From the NCBI GenBank assembly GCA_945910005.1, contig OX246744.1:4392350-4456349 (forward strand): DNA of 64,000 nucleotides. Direction: 5' to 3'. Position numbers and translations under genes: made by a program. This stretch comes from Isoperla grammatica. Lineage: Eukaryota > Arthropoda > Insecta > Plecoptera > Perlodidae. The notes below the pieces were generated by a model, which did no database searches, was not told the origin of the DNA, and saw only the letters and a program-made list of their open reading frames with translations. How positions within the stretch are numbered: position 1 is the first letter of the stretch; the number at the start of each line of letters is the position of its first letter. Positions 12,963 through 24,016 of the stretch are shown here, in pieces.

Positions 12963-13851
12963 ACGAACGCTTTGGTAAGGTTGCTCAGGAACAAGTATAC
13001 TTCAACGTTCTTCAAAAAAAAAAATTAAGAGCTTAGAATCCTATATTGTCAAAGCTAACTTCATCTGCTTCGACCTAAGTTCCATAACTTCAACAGCGCT
13101 TCTTCCTTGTATAGTTACGAAATTGTGGCAAATTGTTTTAAAATTTAATCCTATAGGTATTGTTCTGTATAGTTTCCGCTTTGTACTAGTTTCGTCGCAC
13201 TATGCTTTAGTTTAGTATGAATAGTGAATGAGTGAAACTTAGTTTCACAAAGACTAAAGCTGTATATGCGTCACCTTTGTAACTAGTACTTGTTTTTATA
13301 GACTAAGCCGGGCTCATACGGTGGCATGAGTTTGAAGATTGTAGGTAGTTTTTTAAATTAAGTCCAAAGCTTCTAGAAATGCGACCCTAAATCTTTATAA
13401 CTAAGTTAAACACAAAACAGTGGACTCTCTACAGAGTCTTAATAGAGAGTACAGCTGCACATCTGAGGTCCCACATCACATTAGACCGTCTTGGACTAAA
13501 CCAAGTTAAACCTCTTTCCCTAGAGTCACAGAAACAACACTGAAATAATCACGCGTAGTAAATATAAACTAATTAAATGATGTCACCGTTTCGTTGACGA
13601 CTTTTCGCTTTTAGAGTATTACCTTTGAGTATTAAGTCACTTACGTTGGGTAGAGCGCCAACGCTAGTGGCTGTTTGTCTACAGAAATAACTCTGATAAC
13701 GTTTTAAAATTAAACAAAGGGTACTCTTCCATAAAACGTTATCTTAAAAATACTTGCCGTGTAAGTTTTATCTGTTAACCCACAGTTCTGGATAACTTTA
13801 AAGGATTTTTTGTTATCTATATTATATAACCAACTAGTGTCTCATTAAAAG

Positions 13852-14004
13852 CTGGTCCACACAGATTTTTAAGACATACGATTTTAGGTTTCACGCGTAG
13901 TCGTAAAGCAAAGTTTTATATTTTAGACGTTGTTTTCATTGTTGTTTTTAAAACAACGTCTTAAAACCTTATGCATTATGTCTTCAAAATCTGTGTTGAC
14001 CAGC
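13852..14004. mobile_element. foldback element
   Basis: Left arm CTGGTCCACACAGATTTT is mirrored by AAAATCTGTGTTGACCAG on the right, with an inner AACGTTGTTTT/AAAACAACGTC stem. Non-coding. Confidence 0.65.
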
Positions 14005-14091
14005 CTTAAGGCGCAAATAATCAAAATGTTGAGCGCCGTTTTGCATCTAAAAATCAATCAATCAATAAATAAATCGTACATGTCTAATTAC

Positions 14092-14201
14092 GCTAGTTGG
14101 CTAGTATAAGTTCGCTGCTCCTGTGAGATGATGGCGCGGCATATATGTACCGATAAATAACGCACCGCGCATGCGTGGCGAACTTATACTAGCCGTCTAG
14201 C
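14092..14201. mobile_element. foldback element
   Basis: Arms GCTAGTTGGCTAGTATAAG and CTTATACTAGCCGTCTAGC flank a GC-richer core containing GCGCGGCATATATG and CGCACCGCGCATGCG. Probably a small MITE. Confidence 0.7.
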
Positions 14202-16110
14202 AAATATTGACCGCCCGGTGCTGTAGACAAACAACTGCTGACGTTGGTTCTCTACCTTGGTTTTATACTCAAAGATATTACTACTCAACCTTGTCAGAGA
14301 GATTCTTTGAGCTGCGTGGGACCCGCCTACTATCTACGCTGCACCGGGTACCCGAACAAGATGTACACTCGTTGGCTTATGAAATGTAATGTAATGTACT
14401 TTATTTATTAGCTAAACAGCTATTTTGGCATCCTACATACATTTATTTTTTCTTCACCATCCTATCTCTACATTTAATTTTAAACAAACCAACACTATTA
14501 ATTTCCTTAATTTCTATTAGTAACAGATTATACTGTCTTAATCCGAAATAAAAAATTGATTTATACAATTTATTTGAATTTTAATTAGTCAAATACACAT
14601 TTCTGTTGATTGCAGTTCTTGTACCTATACTATTAAGTAATATACTATAAAGTAAGCTCTGTGAACGGTTTCATTTTACTTTAATTTTCGGTTTTGAACT
14701 AACAAATTTCGCGATCACAGTAAAAGCTGTATTTCGATGGTTATTTTCACACATAATATATTTTTCACGTATCTTGTTTTCTCGAACATATTTAAACGTA
14801 ATATTGACATCTTTACGTACACCGGCCAAATTAAAAACATATGGCTCTGTAAATGTATTTTCCCTACTTTTCATGTTTTTCATTAATTTCAGTTCCAACA
14901 TTTGGGTGTTTGGCGGCGATTCAATTTTGACTTTCTTCTATTATTGACCTAGCTTATGACGTGAAGTGACTTGTATGTCGACACACCACGTAATGAGTAA
15001 ATTCTGGCTTCGTGTAATCCTGCTGTGATCTCCGCTCCCATGACTTACTAACAGAATGTTGATGGGGTAACAACACGAACATTGTTATATATTTATTGGA
15101 TGTCATTTGCTAAAAAAAACAATTCCTGGCGCAGAAAAAACATTGATTATTGTTTTATCACAGTATAGTAGAAAATAGTTTTCGAGTAACTATAAAATAA
15201 AATCTTATACTTGTTATTAAAAATATTTAAACTAATTGGGATGAAAAATAACGAAATATAGCCATAAAGATAAATTAGCAGTTTGAGATTGGCAATGCAT
15301 TATTGATGTGTTCGATATTTGTTGATACACTATGAGAATTAGTTGTTGCAGCTCCATATAACTTCGTGTGTAAAGCAAAATAACAATATCCAATGCAACT
15401 CATTTTTAAAGATCTGGTTGTCACTTATTATGATTTTTTTTAAATGTGATGTGTGTGTTCGTGATACTTCAAAAACTGTGTTTCAAAACAACCTTCGTCT
15501 AAAATACATATTATCAATTGTATCACGTATGAATTCTGGACGCTGCTTCCAATAAATAATTTATAATTGATAAAACCTTCTTTCTGAGCAATGTTTTTAT
15601 GTTATTGTCATTGGCCTAGAACACGATTTGCTTCCCATAGACTTCAATACAAAACCATCATTTTATGACGCATGAATTCGCCGCTGTCAATTTCGTAAAT
15701 GAGAACTTTCCTCGATAGATTCAATGAAACTAAATTATACATTCAAACCGTACAATTGCAATAGTTAGAAATAATAATTATAATTTAATTGTACTGAGTA
15801 CCAGGATTTAATAGTGAGATATTTTTTGATGATAACGATCATATGAACCCTTTGACACAGTTTAGTGGGTGAAATACATCATCCGAAATGTACATTTTTA
15901 TACAAGGTCAAACAATAATATATTGTTTAGCTTCCTCTATTCAGGTTTCGAAAAAGATTTAAACGACAGGGAAAAAAATTATTTAATAGACTAGTTCACA
16001 ATAATATTTTCTAGGTATGTGAATCATTAGACCTTGGCTATGATTGGTGGAAACTAAGGCCATTGTTGTAATGTATTTATCTGATTGGTGGAGAATTCAG
16101 CTTGTGTCTG
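14202..16110. other. AT-rich intergenic DNA upstream of the 16.2-kb gene
   Basis: Only short chance frames are seen. Nothing here is supported as coding or RNA. Confidence 0.5.
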
Positions 16111-16140
16111 TATAAATACGTGGATGTACATCCAAACAGT
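16111..16140 (+). promoter_or_regulatory. TATA box and initiator of secreted-peptide gene 1
   Basis: TATAAATA at 16111-16118 is followed 27 bp downstream by an arthropod-like initiator, ACAGTC (A at 16138). The resulting 5' leader is about 54 nt, rich in CAA triplets, and runs straight into the start codon at 16192. Confidence 0.75.
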
Positions 16141-16191
16141 CTAGTGTCAAGCTATATTTGAAGAGACAACAACAACAACAATAACAACAAG

Positions 16192-16251
16192 ATGAAGGTT
16201 CTGATTCTGGCTATTTTGCTGTTTGTTGGTGTGACCAACAGTTCTGCTCAG
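16192..16251 (+). CDS. Secreted-peptide gene 1, exon 1 (signal peptide)
   Basis: Twenty codons from ATG to a phase-0 donor (CAG|GTATTA). It encodes a textbook signal peptide: MK start, hydrophobic core LILAILLFVGV, then small polar residues TNSSA, with likely cleavage near NSSAQ. I chose this ATG because it lies about 54 nt after a TATA/initiator pair, follows a (CAA)n leader (ACAAGATG), and no upstream ATG occurs in that leader. The exon has the same length and phase as the first exon of the neighbouring gene at 21262, which points to tandem paralogues. The family is not recognised. Confidence 0.78.
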
Positions 16252-16338
16252 GTATTATTGATATATTAATATTTTAAATCTCTAAAAATCAATGTAAATT
16301 AAATTTAAATATTAATTATATTAATATTAATTTTAAAT

Positions 16339-16424
16339 TAAAGTCCCCCACTGCAAATCAGTTTAGTTACTGAGTGGGTAGACTCTAAATCTCAATTATT
16401 TTATTTATTTATTTATTTATTTAT
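16339..16424 (+). mobile_element. R1 repeat 3' end with (ATTT)n tail, in intron
   Basis: Only the terminal part of R1 (AAAGTCCCCCACTGC then GAGTGGGTAGACTCTAAAT) is present, followed by a TTTATTTATTTATTT tail. A 5'-truncated copy with an intact tail is what retroposition would leave. Confidence 0.75.
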
Positions 16425-16816
16425 GGTACAATTGTTAGGCCTAGCATTGACTTGTATTATTTATAATATAAACCATAATTTATAAACAATCAAAAATTAC
16501 TATATGCATGATAATTATCTGATTTCCAATACCAGTAGGATTATAAAGAACATGATTTTTTGTAGTCTGCCGTAAAAGCTTTAATTGTTTCGTAATAGCC
16601 GCGTGACTATACTCGAATAACGACAACAGATCCTTATTTTATGTCCCTATCGCGCCTGCTGATTCCACGAAAATCAACCGATTCCTTGCGTTCTTTCACA
16701 CATTCGTAAATGTATTAGGTAGAGTGTAGACGCCTGTTTGGTCACGCCCACTGCTCCAGACTACCACTCGTGATAGTAAATTATCCCCAGTGACCCTGTT
16801 TCAATTAGACAGTATA

Positions 16817-17026
16817 GTTAAGAAACTGTAAGAATGACGGCCCCCTCCTAATCCCCGCCCCCCCTGCTACCCGACCCCCCTTTAACTCCGTGAAACAACA
16901 AACTGAACCACTGAAACAAACTGATTTTCAGTTACGTATTTCATTTTGTCAGGTTGTCACGGAGTTGAGGGGTAGGGTAGCTGTGGAGGGGATATGGAGG
17001 CGGCCGTCATTCTTACAGTTTCTCAA
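16817..17026. mobile_element. intronic MITE
   Basis: Terminal inverted arms AAGAAACTGTAAGAATGACG and CGTCATTCTTACAGTTTCT, with a C-rich left subterminal region complementary to a G-rich right one. It sits inside the intron of secreted-peptide gene 1. Confidence 0.75.
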
Positions 17027-17159
17027 CTTTAGGAACTAGAGAAGTACAAAGTTAAGTTGGCACCACTGGATTCGGCTATTTCGTGAAATGAGAATATTTT
17101 CTGTTAATAATCTACCTAACACTATTATACTCTATGGTGACTTCAGCAATGACAAAGTT

Positions 17160-17232
17160 GTTGATTTGTGGGGATCATTGTTCTAGTGCAGAAGGTTTAG
17201 GGTTCGATTCCCTGATCGGGTAAAGGTTTCTT
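17160..17232 (+). mobile_element. tRNA-like fragment with B box
   Basis: GGTTCGATTCC preceded by GTTCTAGTGCAGAAGGTTTAG resembles the B-box half of a tRNA-derived SINE. No intact acceptor stem or clear A box was found, so it is not called a tRNA gene. Confidence 0.35.
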
Positions 17233-17294
17233 AACTTTGGAACTTGACTTTAATCTTTCTGTATGATACTGGTGTACATATATAAATAGATAAA

Positions 17295-17565
17295 TTCACA
17301 TATAGAGTCTACCCACTCAGTAATGACACCGATTTTCAGTGAGTGATTTTAATTTATAACAACTAAACCAACCCTGTAAGCTCCGAACCCCATCGGCGAG
17401 TGAGCGATTACCAATCACAAATCGATATTTCAAATAAGAAACATATGAATCAGTGATTGGACAGTGGGAACACTTGCGGACAAATGTCAGAATCAACAAG
17501 GCCGATTCGGAACAACATTGAATTAATTGAGTGCTTCGTTGCTAGGACGGCTCCAAAGTCACCGT
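17295..17565 (-). mobile_element. R1 repeat, near full length, in intron
   Basis: A complete R1 copy on the minus strand, from GAGTCTACCCACTCAG to GGACGGCTCCAAAGTCACC. It is followed by a short inverted duplication of the 5' end (TTTTCGGAGCCGTCATAGCA), hinting at a second, head-to-head insertion. Confidence 0.8.
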
Positions 17566-17956
17566 TTACATAATCCTAATGTAAACGGTGTTTTCGGAGC
17601 CGTCATAGCAACAAAACAAAATTATATACATGTCTCCCACTGTAGATCTGAGTGGTTCTACTACAAATACAAATGTATTTACGTTTTCAAAGTTGACAGT
17701 AACATATGACAATAACATCGGACATGGACTGGACTCTGGCAGCTTTTAACTTATAAGTAATATACATTATAATAGGGATCCATCGCATCAGTGTATCAAT
17801 ATAAATATTCATAACATATTCATAATCATCACTCATTAGAAACTAGAATAAGGCAAGGGCACAGGACATTATCTGTATGGGCCACTGTGTCTCGTTTCCT
17901 GTCCCCTCTCTGTAATAACAGTATCACACACATTGTGCTGTAATGGTTTAACAGAA

Positions 17957-18157
<201 letters not shown>

Positions 18158-18178
18158 AATCTACATCTCTTTGTACAG

Positions 18179-18331
18179 TTCGCCGGGATTCTGGGATTAG
18201 GAGACGCGGTCAAGGACCCCATCTCTGCCGTTCTCTCAGCTGGCTCCTCCCTGGCAGCAATACCCAAGATGATCATAGACCCCATCAAGAGGATGGTGAA
18301 GGGAAGTAAACGCCAAGACGATGAAGACTAA
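18179..18331 (+). CDS. Secreted-peptide gene 1, exon 2 (mature peptide)
   Basis: The acceptor TCTCTTTGTACAG joins in phase 0 to exon 1, giving a 70-residue secreted protein. After the signal peptide come about 45 residues of small-hydrophobic, glycine/alanine-rich sequence (GILGLGDAV, SAGSSLAAIPKM) with a Lys/Arg-rich end (KRMVKGSKR). A five-residue acidic tail, QDDED, follows the dibasic KR. This fits a pro-peptide in which KR cleavage removes the acidic tail to leave a cationic amphipathic peptide, as in some antimicrobial or venom-type peptides, but no known family is recognised. The IPKMIIDP stretch resembles ISKMMPK in the gene at 21.3 kb. The stop is TAA at 18329. Confidence 0.78.
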   Translation, partial: FAGILGLGDAVKDPISAVLSAGSSLAAIPKMIIDPIKRMVKGSKRQDDED

Positions 18332-18508
18332 ATCAGTCATATCTCCTAGTTGCGGAACCTCCAGGGATTGTTTTATTGAATGTTATTTTACATAAGTAAA
18401 ACAAACTTCTTGGCAATCAGGGAGAGTTTCCTAACATAGGGGACAACTGTCGATATTGTTGTTGAACTGTTATCCCACCGAAAGGTGTCTTGTATAGTTT
18501 GTATATAC

Positions 18509-18514
18509 AATAAA
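18509..18514 (+). terminator. poly(A) signal, secreted-peptide gene 1
   Basis: AATAAA lies 178 bp after the stop codon and is followed by a T/G-rich stretch, consistent with the 3' end of this gene. Confidence 0.7.
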
Positions 18515-18905
18515 CTTGTTTCGAAATCTATTATTATAATCTTGTGATTTACATATGTTTATGTCAGTTTATTTTAAGCGCACTTAGGTATTTAGGAATA
18601 ATTAAACGGTGACAAATTAGATTTATCACTTCAAGGCTGCAAATGGGCTATAACTGCCAGGTGGCAACCTGTCTAAACCTCCCCACCTCACCCTCCCTTA
18701 TCACTTTCTATCCCTCATTCTATTTATAAACTCTCTTACTGATTCACACTCAACAACCTCCTCGGGTAACTCATTTTTTCCCTGGCCGTTCTATCAACAG
18801 ATCCAAACCTACCCAGATCACTTCTTAAAACCTGTCACTGAAACTTCCATTTATGATCCCCCTCCCCTCCCTCTGCATACTCCTTCTTGCAATCTGCTAA
18901 GGGTT

Positions 18906-19165
18906 TGCAGCCGTCCTAGCAACGAAGCACTCATTAAATTCAAAGATGTTCTAATCGGCCTTGTTGATCCTGACATTTGTCCGCAGGTGTTCGCACTGTC
19001 CAATCACTGATTCACATATTTTATATTTGAAATATCGATTTTTGATTGGTTATCGCTCACTCGTCGATGTTGTTCGGAGCCTACATGGTTGGTTTAGTCG
19101 CTTTTTATTAAAGTCCCCCACTGAAAATTGAGTGGGTAGACTCCAAATATATATATATTTAAATT
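18906..19165 (+). mobile_element. R1 repeat, near full length
   Basis: From GCCGTCCTAGCAACGAAGCA to GAGTGGGTAGACTCCAAATA, with a TA-rich tail in place of the usual (ATTT)n. Confidence 0.8.
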
Positions 19166-19225
19166 TACTTATTGCCCCTCATTTTCTACCCTCCGTTATC
19201 TGATGTGATTTGCGTATGAGGCACT

Positions 19226-19432
19226 CAGTCAGTCAGTCAGTCAGTCAGTCAGTCAGTCAGTCAGTCAGTCAGTCAGTCAGTCAGTCAGTCAGTCAGTCAG
19301 TCAGTCAGTCAGTCAGTCAGTCAGTCAGTCAGTCAGTCAGTCAGTCAGTCAGTCAGTCAGTCAGTCAGTCAGTCAGTCAGTCAGTCAGTCAGTCAGTCAG
19401 TCAGTCAGTCAGTCAGTCAGTCAGTCAATCAG
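19226..19432. repeat. (CAGT)n microsatellite
   Basis: About 50 CAGT units, with one CAAT interruption near the end. The SVSQ open frame across it is a repeat artefact. Confidence 0.98.
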
Positions 19433-19499
19433 TATGTAAACACTTCGCTCATCTTGCACCCCACGTACCTACTTGAAACCGGGTATGACGTCACGACGC

Positions 19500-21210
19500 T
19501 TAGGCGGGCTGGCAACTGGTATTTACCCCCACGTATGTACAATGTAAGGTTAGTTTTAATTAATATTTATTAAACACACTAAGTGTACATGAAAAATTGA
19601 TATGTAAGGAGTGTTATTTACAGTTTAAAATACAGAAGTCCTGGGTCACGGGCAATCCGCTGCCTTGAATAATAATTCAATTTTATATAATTTTTGTACC
19701 ACAAATCATAAACATACTTCCACCACAGAACATACAAACAATAAACATTAATAAAACATAAGAGAACAAAATATAAATATAATGTATACGTACAACAAAC
19801 TGAAAACCTTGCTATGGGAAGCTCGCATAAGGAAAAGAATCCTTGTTTTCGAGCTGACAACGTATTAAAATAATATTTATACATAATAGGAATAGAAAGA
19901 AATGAATCATGAAAAACTAAAAACAAAACAAATACCTCATAATATTATAGTAAGAAGTAGGAACGATAGTTTCATAACATTCTTGGGCTTTAAAAAAACG
20001 CAAAATCACGTGGGACATTCAAGACAAAGTGGATTGTTTTACTGACATTTATTTATTTTTGTCGGAGAGACTATCAATGGAATAAAAAGCAATTATTTTA
20101 GCTGGGATCAGACCTGACTACGGAAGCGCTAATATAGATCGCCTTGATTCAGGGACAATAACTTCTCCCGCAAGTGTTAGTATCGAAGCCGTGCAATAAT
20201 ACTACATACAGTTAGTTCACTAACCGCAAATCCTGTGCGCAGAACTGCAGAGGAAGATGCAGATAAATGACAAAATGTAAAAAGAATTATTTTTAAAAAA
20301 CTACAAAAGTCATAATAATTTTTATCCTTCAAAGAAAATTTTAGAAATAATAAAAAACCGCATCCCTTTCCCTATGATGCATTTGGACAACAATTTTTTA
20401 ATTATTTTCAAATAAGTGGTCTTTACAAAATTGTGTATACATTTTTTATGTCTAAAGTTATAATGTAGAATGTAAAACGTGCCTGTTCAGTTTTCTATCT
20501 CCTTTCTTCATTAGAAAATCGTGTCTCATATATTGCGCATAGAATTCAATGTATTCTGATGATGAATAAATAATAAAACAATAAATTATAATTATAACCT
20601 AATAAAATGTCTTCTTCTTCAAATGGATAGCTCTACAACCAGCATGGTTTTCTTCACAATAGATTATTTTGATTGATTATCTATATTTAACTAAAATAAA
20701 TAATTTAAATTTAAATTTCATCGTTTGAGAAAAATAAAAAATACCGTGTAAAAAATTAATTGAGCCAATTTTTTACTTTATCACTGTGTTGCCTAGTGTA
20801 GCATTAAAAATCAGAGATTTCACGAATTTTTAAGATTGTCGTTAGTATTTCCTGTAAACCATTCCTCGTTAAGTGACCTCTAGTGACAAGGTCAATAACG
20901 GTCACTATTGATAAGAATCACAACTGATTCGTCGAACACTATTCTCTGAACAGTGTCGGACACATTGAAGTTCCAATGCTATAGTTCTAACCACTTCCTG
21001 CCGCTTCAACACCAAACAAAATTTTACTGCTTATTTTCTCATAAAAAAACACGCACACACATTTGAAAAGAAATTTCGACCTTCAATTGTTGGCGGTCAA
21101 ATACAGACCTTGCACGCTATTGGCAGTGACAAATGTTTTTTTAATTGCAATTTGGTTGGTGGAAAACATAGCAATATGAATGATATATGGTCGAACTAAT
21201 GGGCAAAGTG
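19500..21210. other. AT-rich intergenic DNA between the two secreted-peptide genes
   Basis: No supported gene or repeat family. A 102-codon minus-strand frame (19618-19926) is rich in Tyr, Phe and Leu as expected from AT-rich DNA and has no supporting signals. Confidence 0.5.
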
Positions 21211-21216
21211 TTTAGT

Positions 21217-21247
21217 TATATAGGTTCTTCTTCCACTGACCATCACA
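21217..21247 (+). promoter_or_regulatory. TATA box and initiator of secreted-peptide gene 2
   Basis: TATATA at 21217 and a TCACAG initiator about 28 bp downstream give a leader of about 17 nt before ATG at 21262. The arrangement parallels that of the gene at 16.2 kb. Confidence 0.6.
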
Positions 21248-21261
21248 GCTCATATAACAAG

Positions 21262-21321
21262 ATGAGGGTTTTGTTTATTGCCACGTTTGTTCTCGTTGGA
21301 TTGACTTTGACTTCGTCGAAG
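21262..21321 (+). CDS. Secreted-peptide gene 2, exon 1 (signal peptide)
   Basis: Twenty codons from ATG to a phase-0 donor (AAG|GTAAGA). It encodes MR followed by a hydrophobic core, VLFIATFVLVGLTLT, ending SSK. Exon length, phase, the M[K/R]VL start and the ACAAGATG context all match exon 1 of the gene at 16192, so the two are probably tandem duplicates. The donor is near consensus. Confidence 0.8.
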
Positions 21322-21603
21322 GTAAGAAACTGTTGATCATAATTTAAAATACAGGTTCCAACTAAACCCTAACGACTGACATTATGGTGGATCTAAAAAT
21401 CTAGATAAATCGAACATTAAATCGCGGAATCATCATTTTTCCGATTTGTTTGTCACCTGTACCTGTAATGGACCATAATACATCGTTTGTGGATTCATGA
21501 CGTTTCAATTCAGAACAATAAACACACTTTCGCTTTCGTGGTTTGAAAATGAAGAGACTGAATGTTTTGACTAAATCAGTGACTACAGTGTTTTCAACGT
21601 ATA

Positions 21604-21784
21604 GATTGCAGGAGGTAGGTGCATTTCTCTGCCACTGTCTACCCCCACCCCCCCTTGTGGCGAGTGCAAAAGTTAGTATGTGAACTATATCTCTGTCAAA
21701 ATGTCCCGTTGACTCTTTTCAACTCGCCACAAGGGGTGGGTGGGGGCAGACAGTGGCAGAGAAATGCAACTAACTACTGCAATC
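21604..21784. mobile_element. intronic foldback element, about 61-bp arms
   Basis: Left arm 21604-21665 and right arm 21722-21784 are close reverse complements. Examples are TGCATTTCTCTGCCACTGTC against GACAGTGGCAGAGAAATGCA, and CCCCCCTTGTGGCGAG against CTCGCCACAAGGGGTGG. It has a 56-bp loop and lies in intron 1 of secreted-peptide gene 2. Confidence 0.85.
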
Positions 21785-22069
21785 TCTACGTTACATTTTT
21801 AATATTGGTGATTTCACCTTAAATCTAGAATTATGTTGTTTCACGATATTTTTAAATAGAACTAAACTGCAAATAAAGTTGTATGGTCGCTTTATAAATG
21901 GCAAAATTAAATTTGAAATCAATTTCCACCGCATTTCGCTACGGAGTGATATAAGGTCTTGTTTGAGACACTTGCATGATACAAAGAACCCGGTCATTAG
22001 TGTCGTAGCGAGGATACTGTCAATGGATGATAGCTTTAAAATAAATTAAGTAAAGAAATAAATGATTTA

Positions 22070-22208
22070 GGTCCAGTCTTACAATGTCCCAATAACAACT
22101 TATTCGTCGAATAGCAATTGCTTTCTCAATGGCAACGACCAATCAAAATCCTTGGAATGCTTTATAGCAACAATTAACTTTCTTATTAGGAGATTGTAAG
22201 ACCAGCCC
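22070..22208. mobile_element. Harbinger-like MITE, copy 1, in intron
   Basis: 139 bp with inverted ends GGTCCAGTCTTACAATGTCC and GATTGTAAGACCAGCCC, flanked by TTA on both sides (22067-22069 and 22209-22211). A three-base TWA target duplication with GG-starting termini is typical of PIF/Harbinger non-autonomous elements. Two more copies are at 38.38 and 61.47 kb. It ends 52 bp before exon 2 of secreted-peptide gene 2. Confidence 0.85.
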
Positions 22209-22260
22209 TTAGTCATATACATGGATAAATGAATAAATATCGTTGTCCTTTACGTTACAG

Positions 22261-22435
22261 CCAGTCCTGCCGGCGCTTCCAATAGTCCCGATGCTGGAGT
22301 TTGCCAAGAGTGGCATATCCACACTAATCACCATCTCTAAGATGATGCCCAAGTCAGGTGGCTCCAACGATGAGGGTGGTGGTGGAATCGCCTCCCTGTT
22401 CGGCCTTGGCAAGAAGCCCTCCGACTCCTCTTCAG
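22261..22435 (+). CDS. Secreted-peptide gene 2, exon 2
   Basis: The acceptor TACGTTACAG joins in phase 0 to exon 1, and the donor TCAG|GTATTC leaves phase 1. It encodes 58 residues: a Pro/hydrophobic start (PVLPALPIVPMLEF), a helical stretch (AKSGISTLITISKMMPK), then a Gly-rich segment with GGGGIASLFGLGKK and a Ser-rich end. GLGKK looks like an amidation plus dibasic cleavage site, which would release an IASLFGL-amide-type peptide; this processing is inferred. The KMMP segment resembles gene 1. Without splicing the frame runs into intron sequence and stops at 22518. Confidence 0.78.
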
Positions 22436-23168
22436 GTATTCTTTATATTCAAGTGACGTCACTGACATTGTTGGCGGCCATATTCCCGTACATTAGGTAT
22501 TGCATTTCTTACACATAGCGGCCACCATCCCGTACACGAAGTCATTGTTGTAGACAAACAAATGACTGTATAGCATACCAAGAATACTATTCATAATTCC
22601 CACGTGACGTCACAGCGGCCATGATTGCGACACAATGTTGTTTTGTGCCTCGCACGTTGTAACCAAGCACCGCCACCATCGCACCCCTAAACGTTTAGGG
22701 TTGTTTTGTGCAGATAATAGACCTTAGATTATTAGATAGTATTAATCACGGCCCCTCAAGATCTTCAATGACAAAAATGCAAAATGCACCTTGACATAAC
22801 ATATTTTTAAAACTATTTGTTATTGTAGAGCATTGTTGTCATTGATCTATCACGGACCCTTTGATAGACGTAATCACGGCCGTTGGTATATTGCCAAATT
22901 TACTAAATACGCATTTATCATTTAAAAAGTAAACAACTAATGAAAGAATCACAAATTACCACACATGCAAATTTAATAAATAAAAATAAAAACAGTCTGA
23001 ATTTTAAAGAACTGCGGATTTCTGTGTTCTACCACAACAGGCTTTAATTGTTTCTCCGTGGCAACGTCAAAGTTGGATTAGAAGTATGGCCGCCTTGCGC
23101 AAAGATGTACATAATAATATTATGTGTAATTTGGAAGGACACTAGCACGCTGGGAAACTAGTATAATA

Positions 23169-23742
23169 TTCCAATGCCTTTGTCTTCAGGCAACTAGTAT
23201 TCCAATACATTTGTCTCCAGGCAACTAGTATTCCAATGTCTTTGTGTTCAGGCAACCAGTATTCCAATGTCTTTCTCTTCAGACAACTATATTCCAATGT
23301 CTTTGTGTTCAGACAACCATTATTCCAATGCTTTTGTGTTCAAGCAACCATTATTTCAATGCCTTTGTATTCAGGCAACTATATTCCAATGTCTTTGTGT
23401 TCAGGCAACTATATTTCAATGTCTTTGTTTTAAGGCAACCAGTATTCCAATGTCTTTGTGTTCAGGCAATTAGTATTCCAATGTCTTTGTGTTCAGGCAA
23501 CCAGTATTCCAATGTCTTTTTCTTCAGACAACTATATTCCAATGCCTTTGTGTTCAGACAACCATTATTCCAATGCTTTTGTGTTCAAGCAACCATTTTT
23601 CCAATGCCTTTGTATTCAGGCAACTATATTCCAATGTCTTTGTGTTCAAGCAACCAGTATTCCAATGTCTTTGTGTTCAGGCAACTAGTATCCCAATGTC
23701 TTTGTCTCCAGGCAACAAGTTTTTCAATGCCTTTCTCTCCAG
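23169..23742 (+). repeat. Minisatellite built from the exon-3 splice acceptor, 19 units
   Basis: Units of 29-31 bp with consensus TTCCAATGTCTTTGTGTTCAG then GCAACTAGTA. Each unit carries a pyrimidine-rich tract and, in nearly all, a terminal CAG. The last unit (CAATGCCTTTCTCTCCAG|GCGACAATAG) is the genuine acceptor of exon 3, so the array extends right up to and across the intron-exon boundary. Units 3-8 and 11-16 repeat each other in order, showing a higher-order block duplication. The array also keeps a frame open into exon 3 from 23244, because of its sequence composition. Confidence 0.9.
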
Positions 23743-23903
23743 GCGACAATAGCGGTGGTGGCGTCGGTGGTATCGCCTCCATGCTCGGCTTCGGCAAGAA
23801 GGATGAAGGCAGCGGTGGTGGAGGCGGAGGACTGTCATCCCTTCTTGGACTGGACAAGTCACCACTTTCGAACATCTTCAAACCGTCTTCCGACAAGAAG
23901 TGA
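23743..23903 (+). CDS. Secreted-peptide gene 2, exon 3 (Gly-rich C-terminus)
   Basis: The acceptor TTTCTCTCCAG joins exon 2 in phase 1, completing a Gly codon (TCA G|GC GAC). It encodes 53 residues to TGA at 23901, for a 131-residue precursor. It repeats the exon-2 module: GGIASMLGFGKK (with another GKK amidation/cleavage-like site), then a degenerate third copy, GGLSSLLGLDK, after a six-Gly run. The C-terminus is SNIFKPSSDKK. Three internal repeats of GG(I/L)(A/S)S(L/M)(F/L)G suggest a multi-peptide precursor, neuropeptide-like or antimicrobial. No known family was recognised. Confidence 0.8.
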
Positions 23904-24016
23904 ACACACGAGTACTTAGAAGAAATCATCACAATTGAATAATATCTTGATCTTATCTATTTATTCTTACGTTCCTAGAGTTAATTTTAAAATACTGTAG
24001 ATCTTTCTCTTTCCTC

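Noticed and set aside
23244..23688. Open frames of FQCLCVQAT type across the splice-site minisatellite
   Set aside because: Intronic repeat; only the part from 23743 fits a spliced gene with matching phase.
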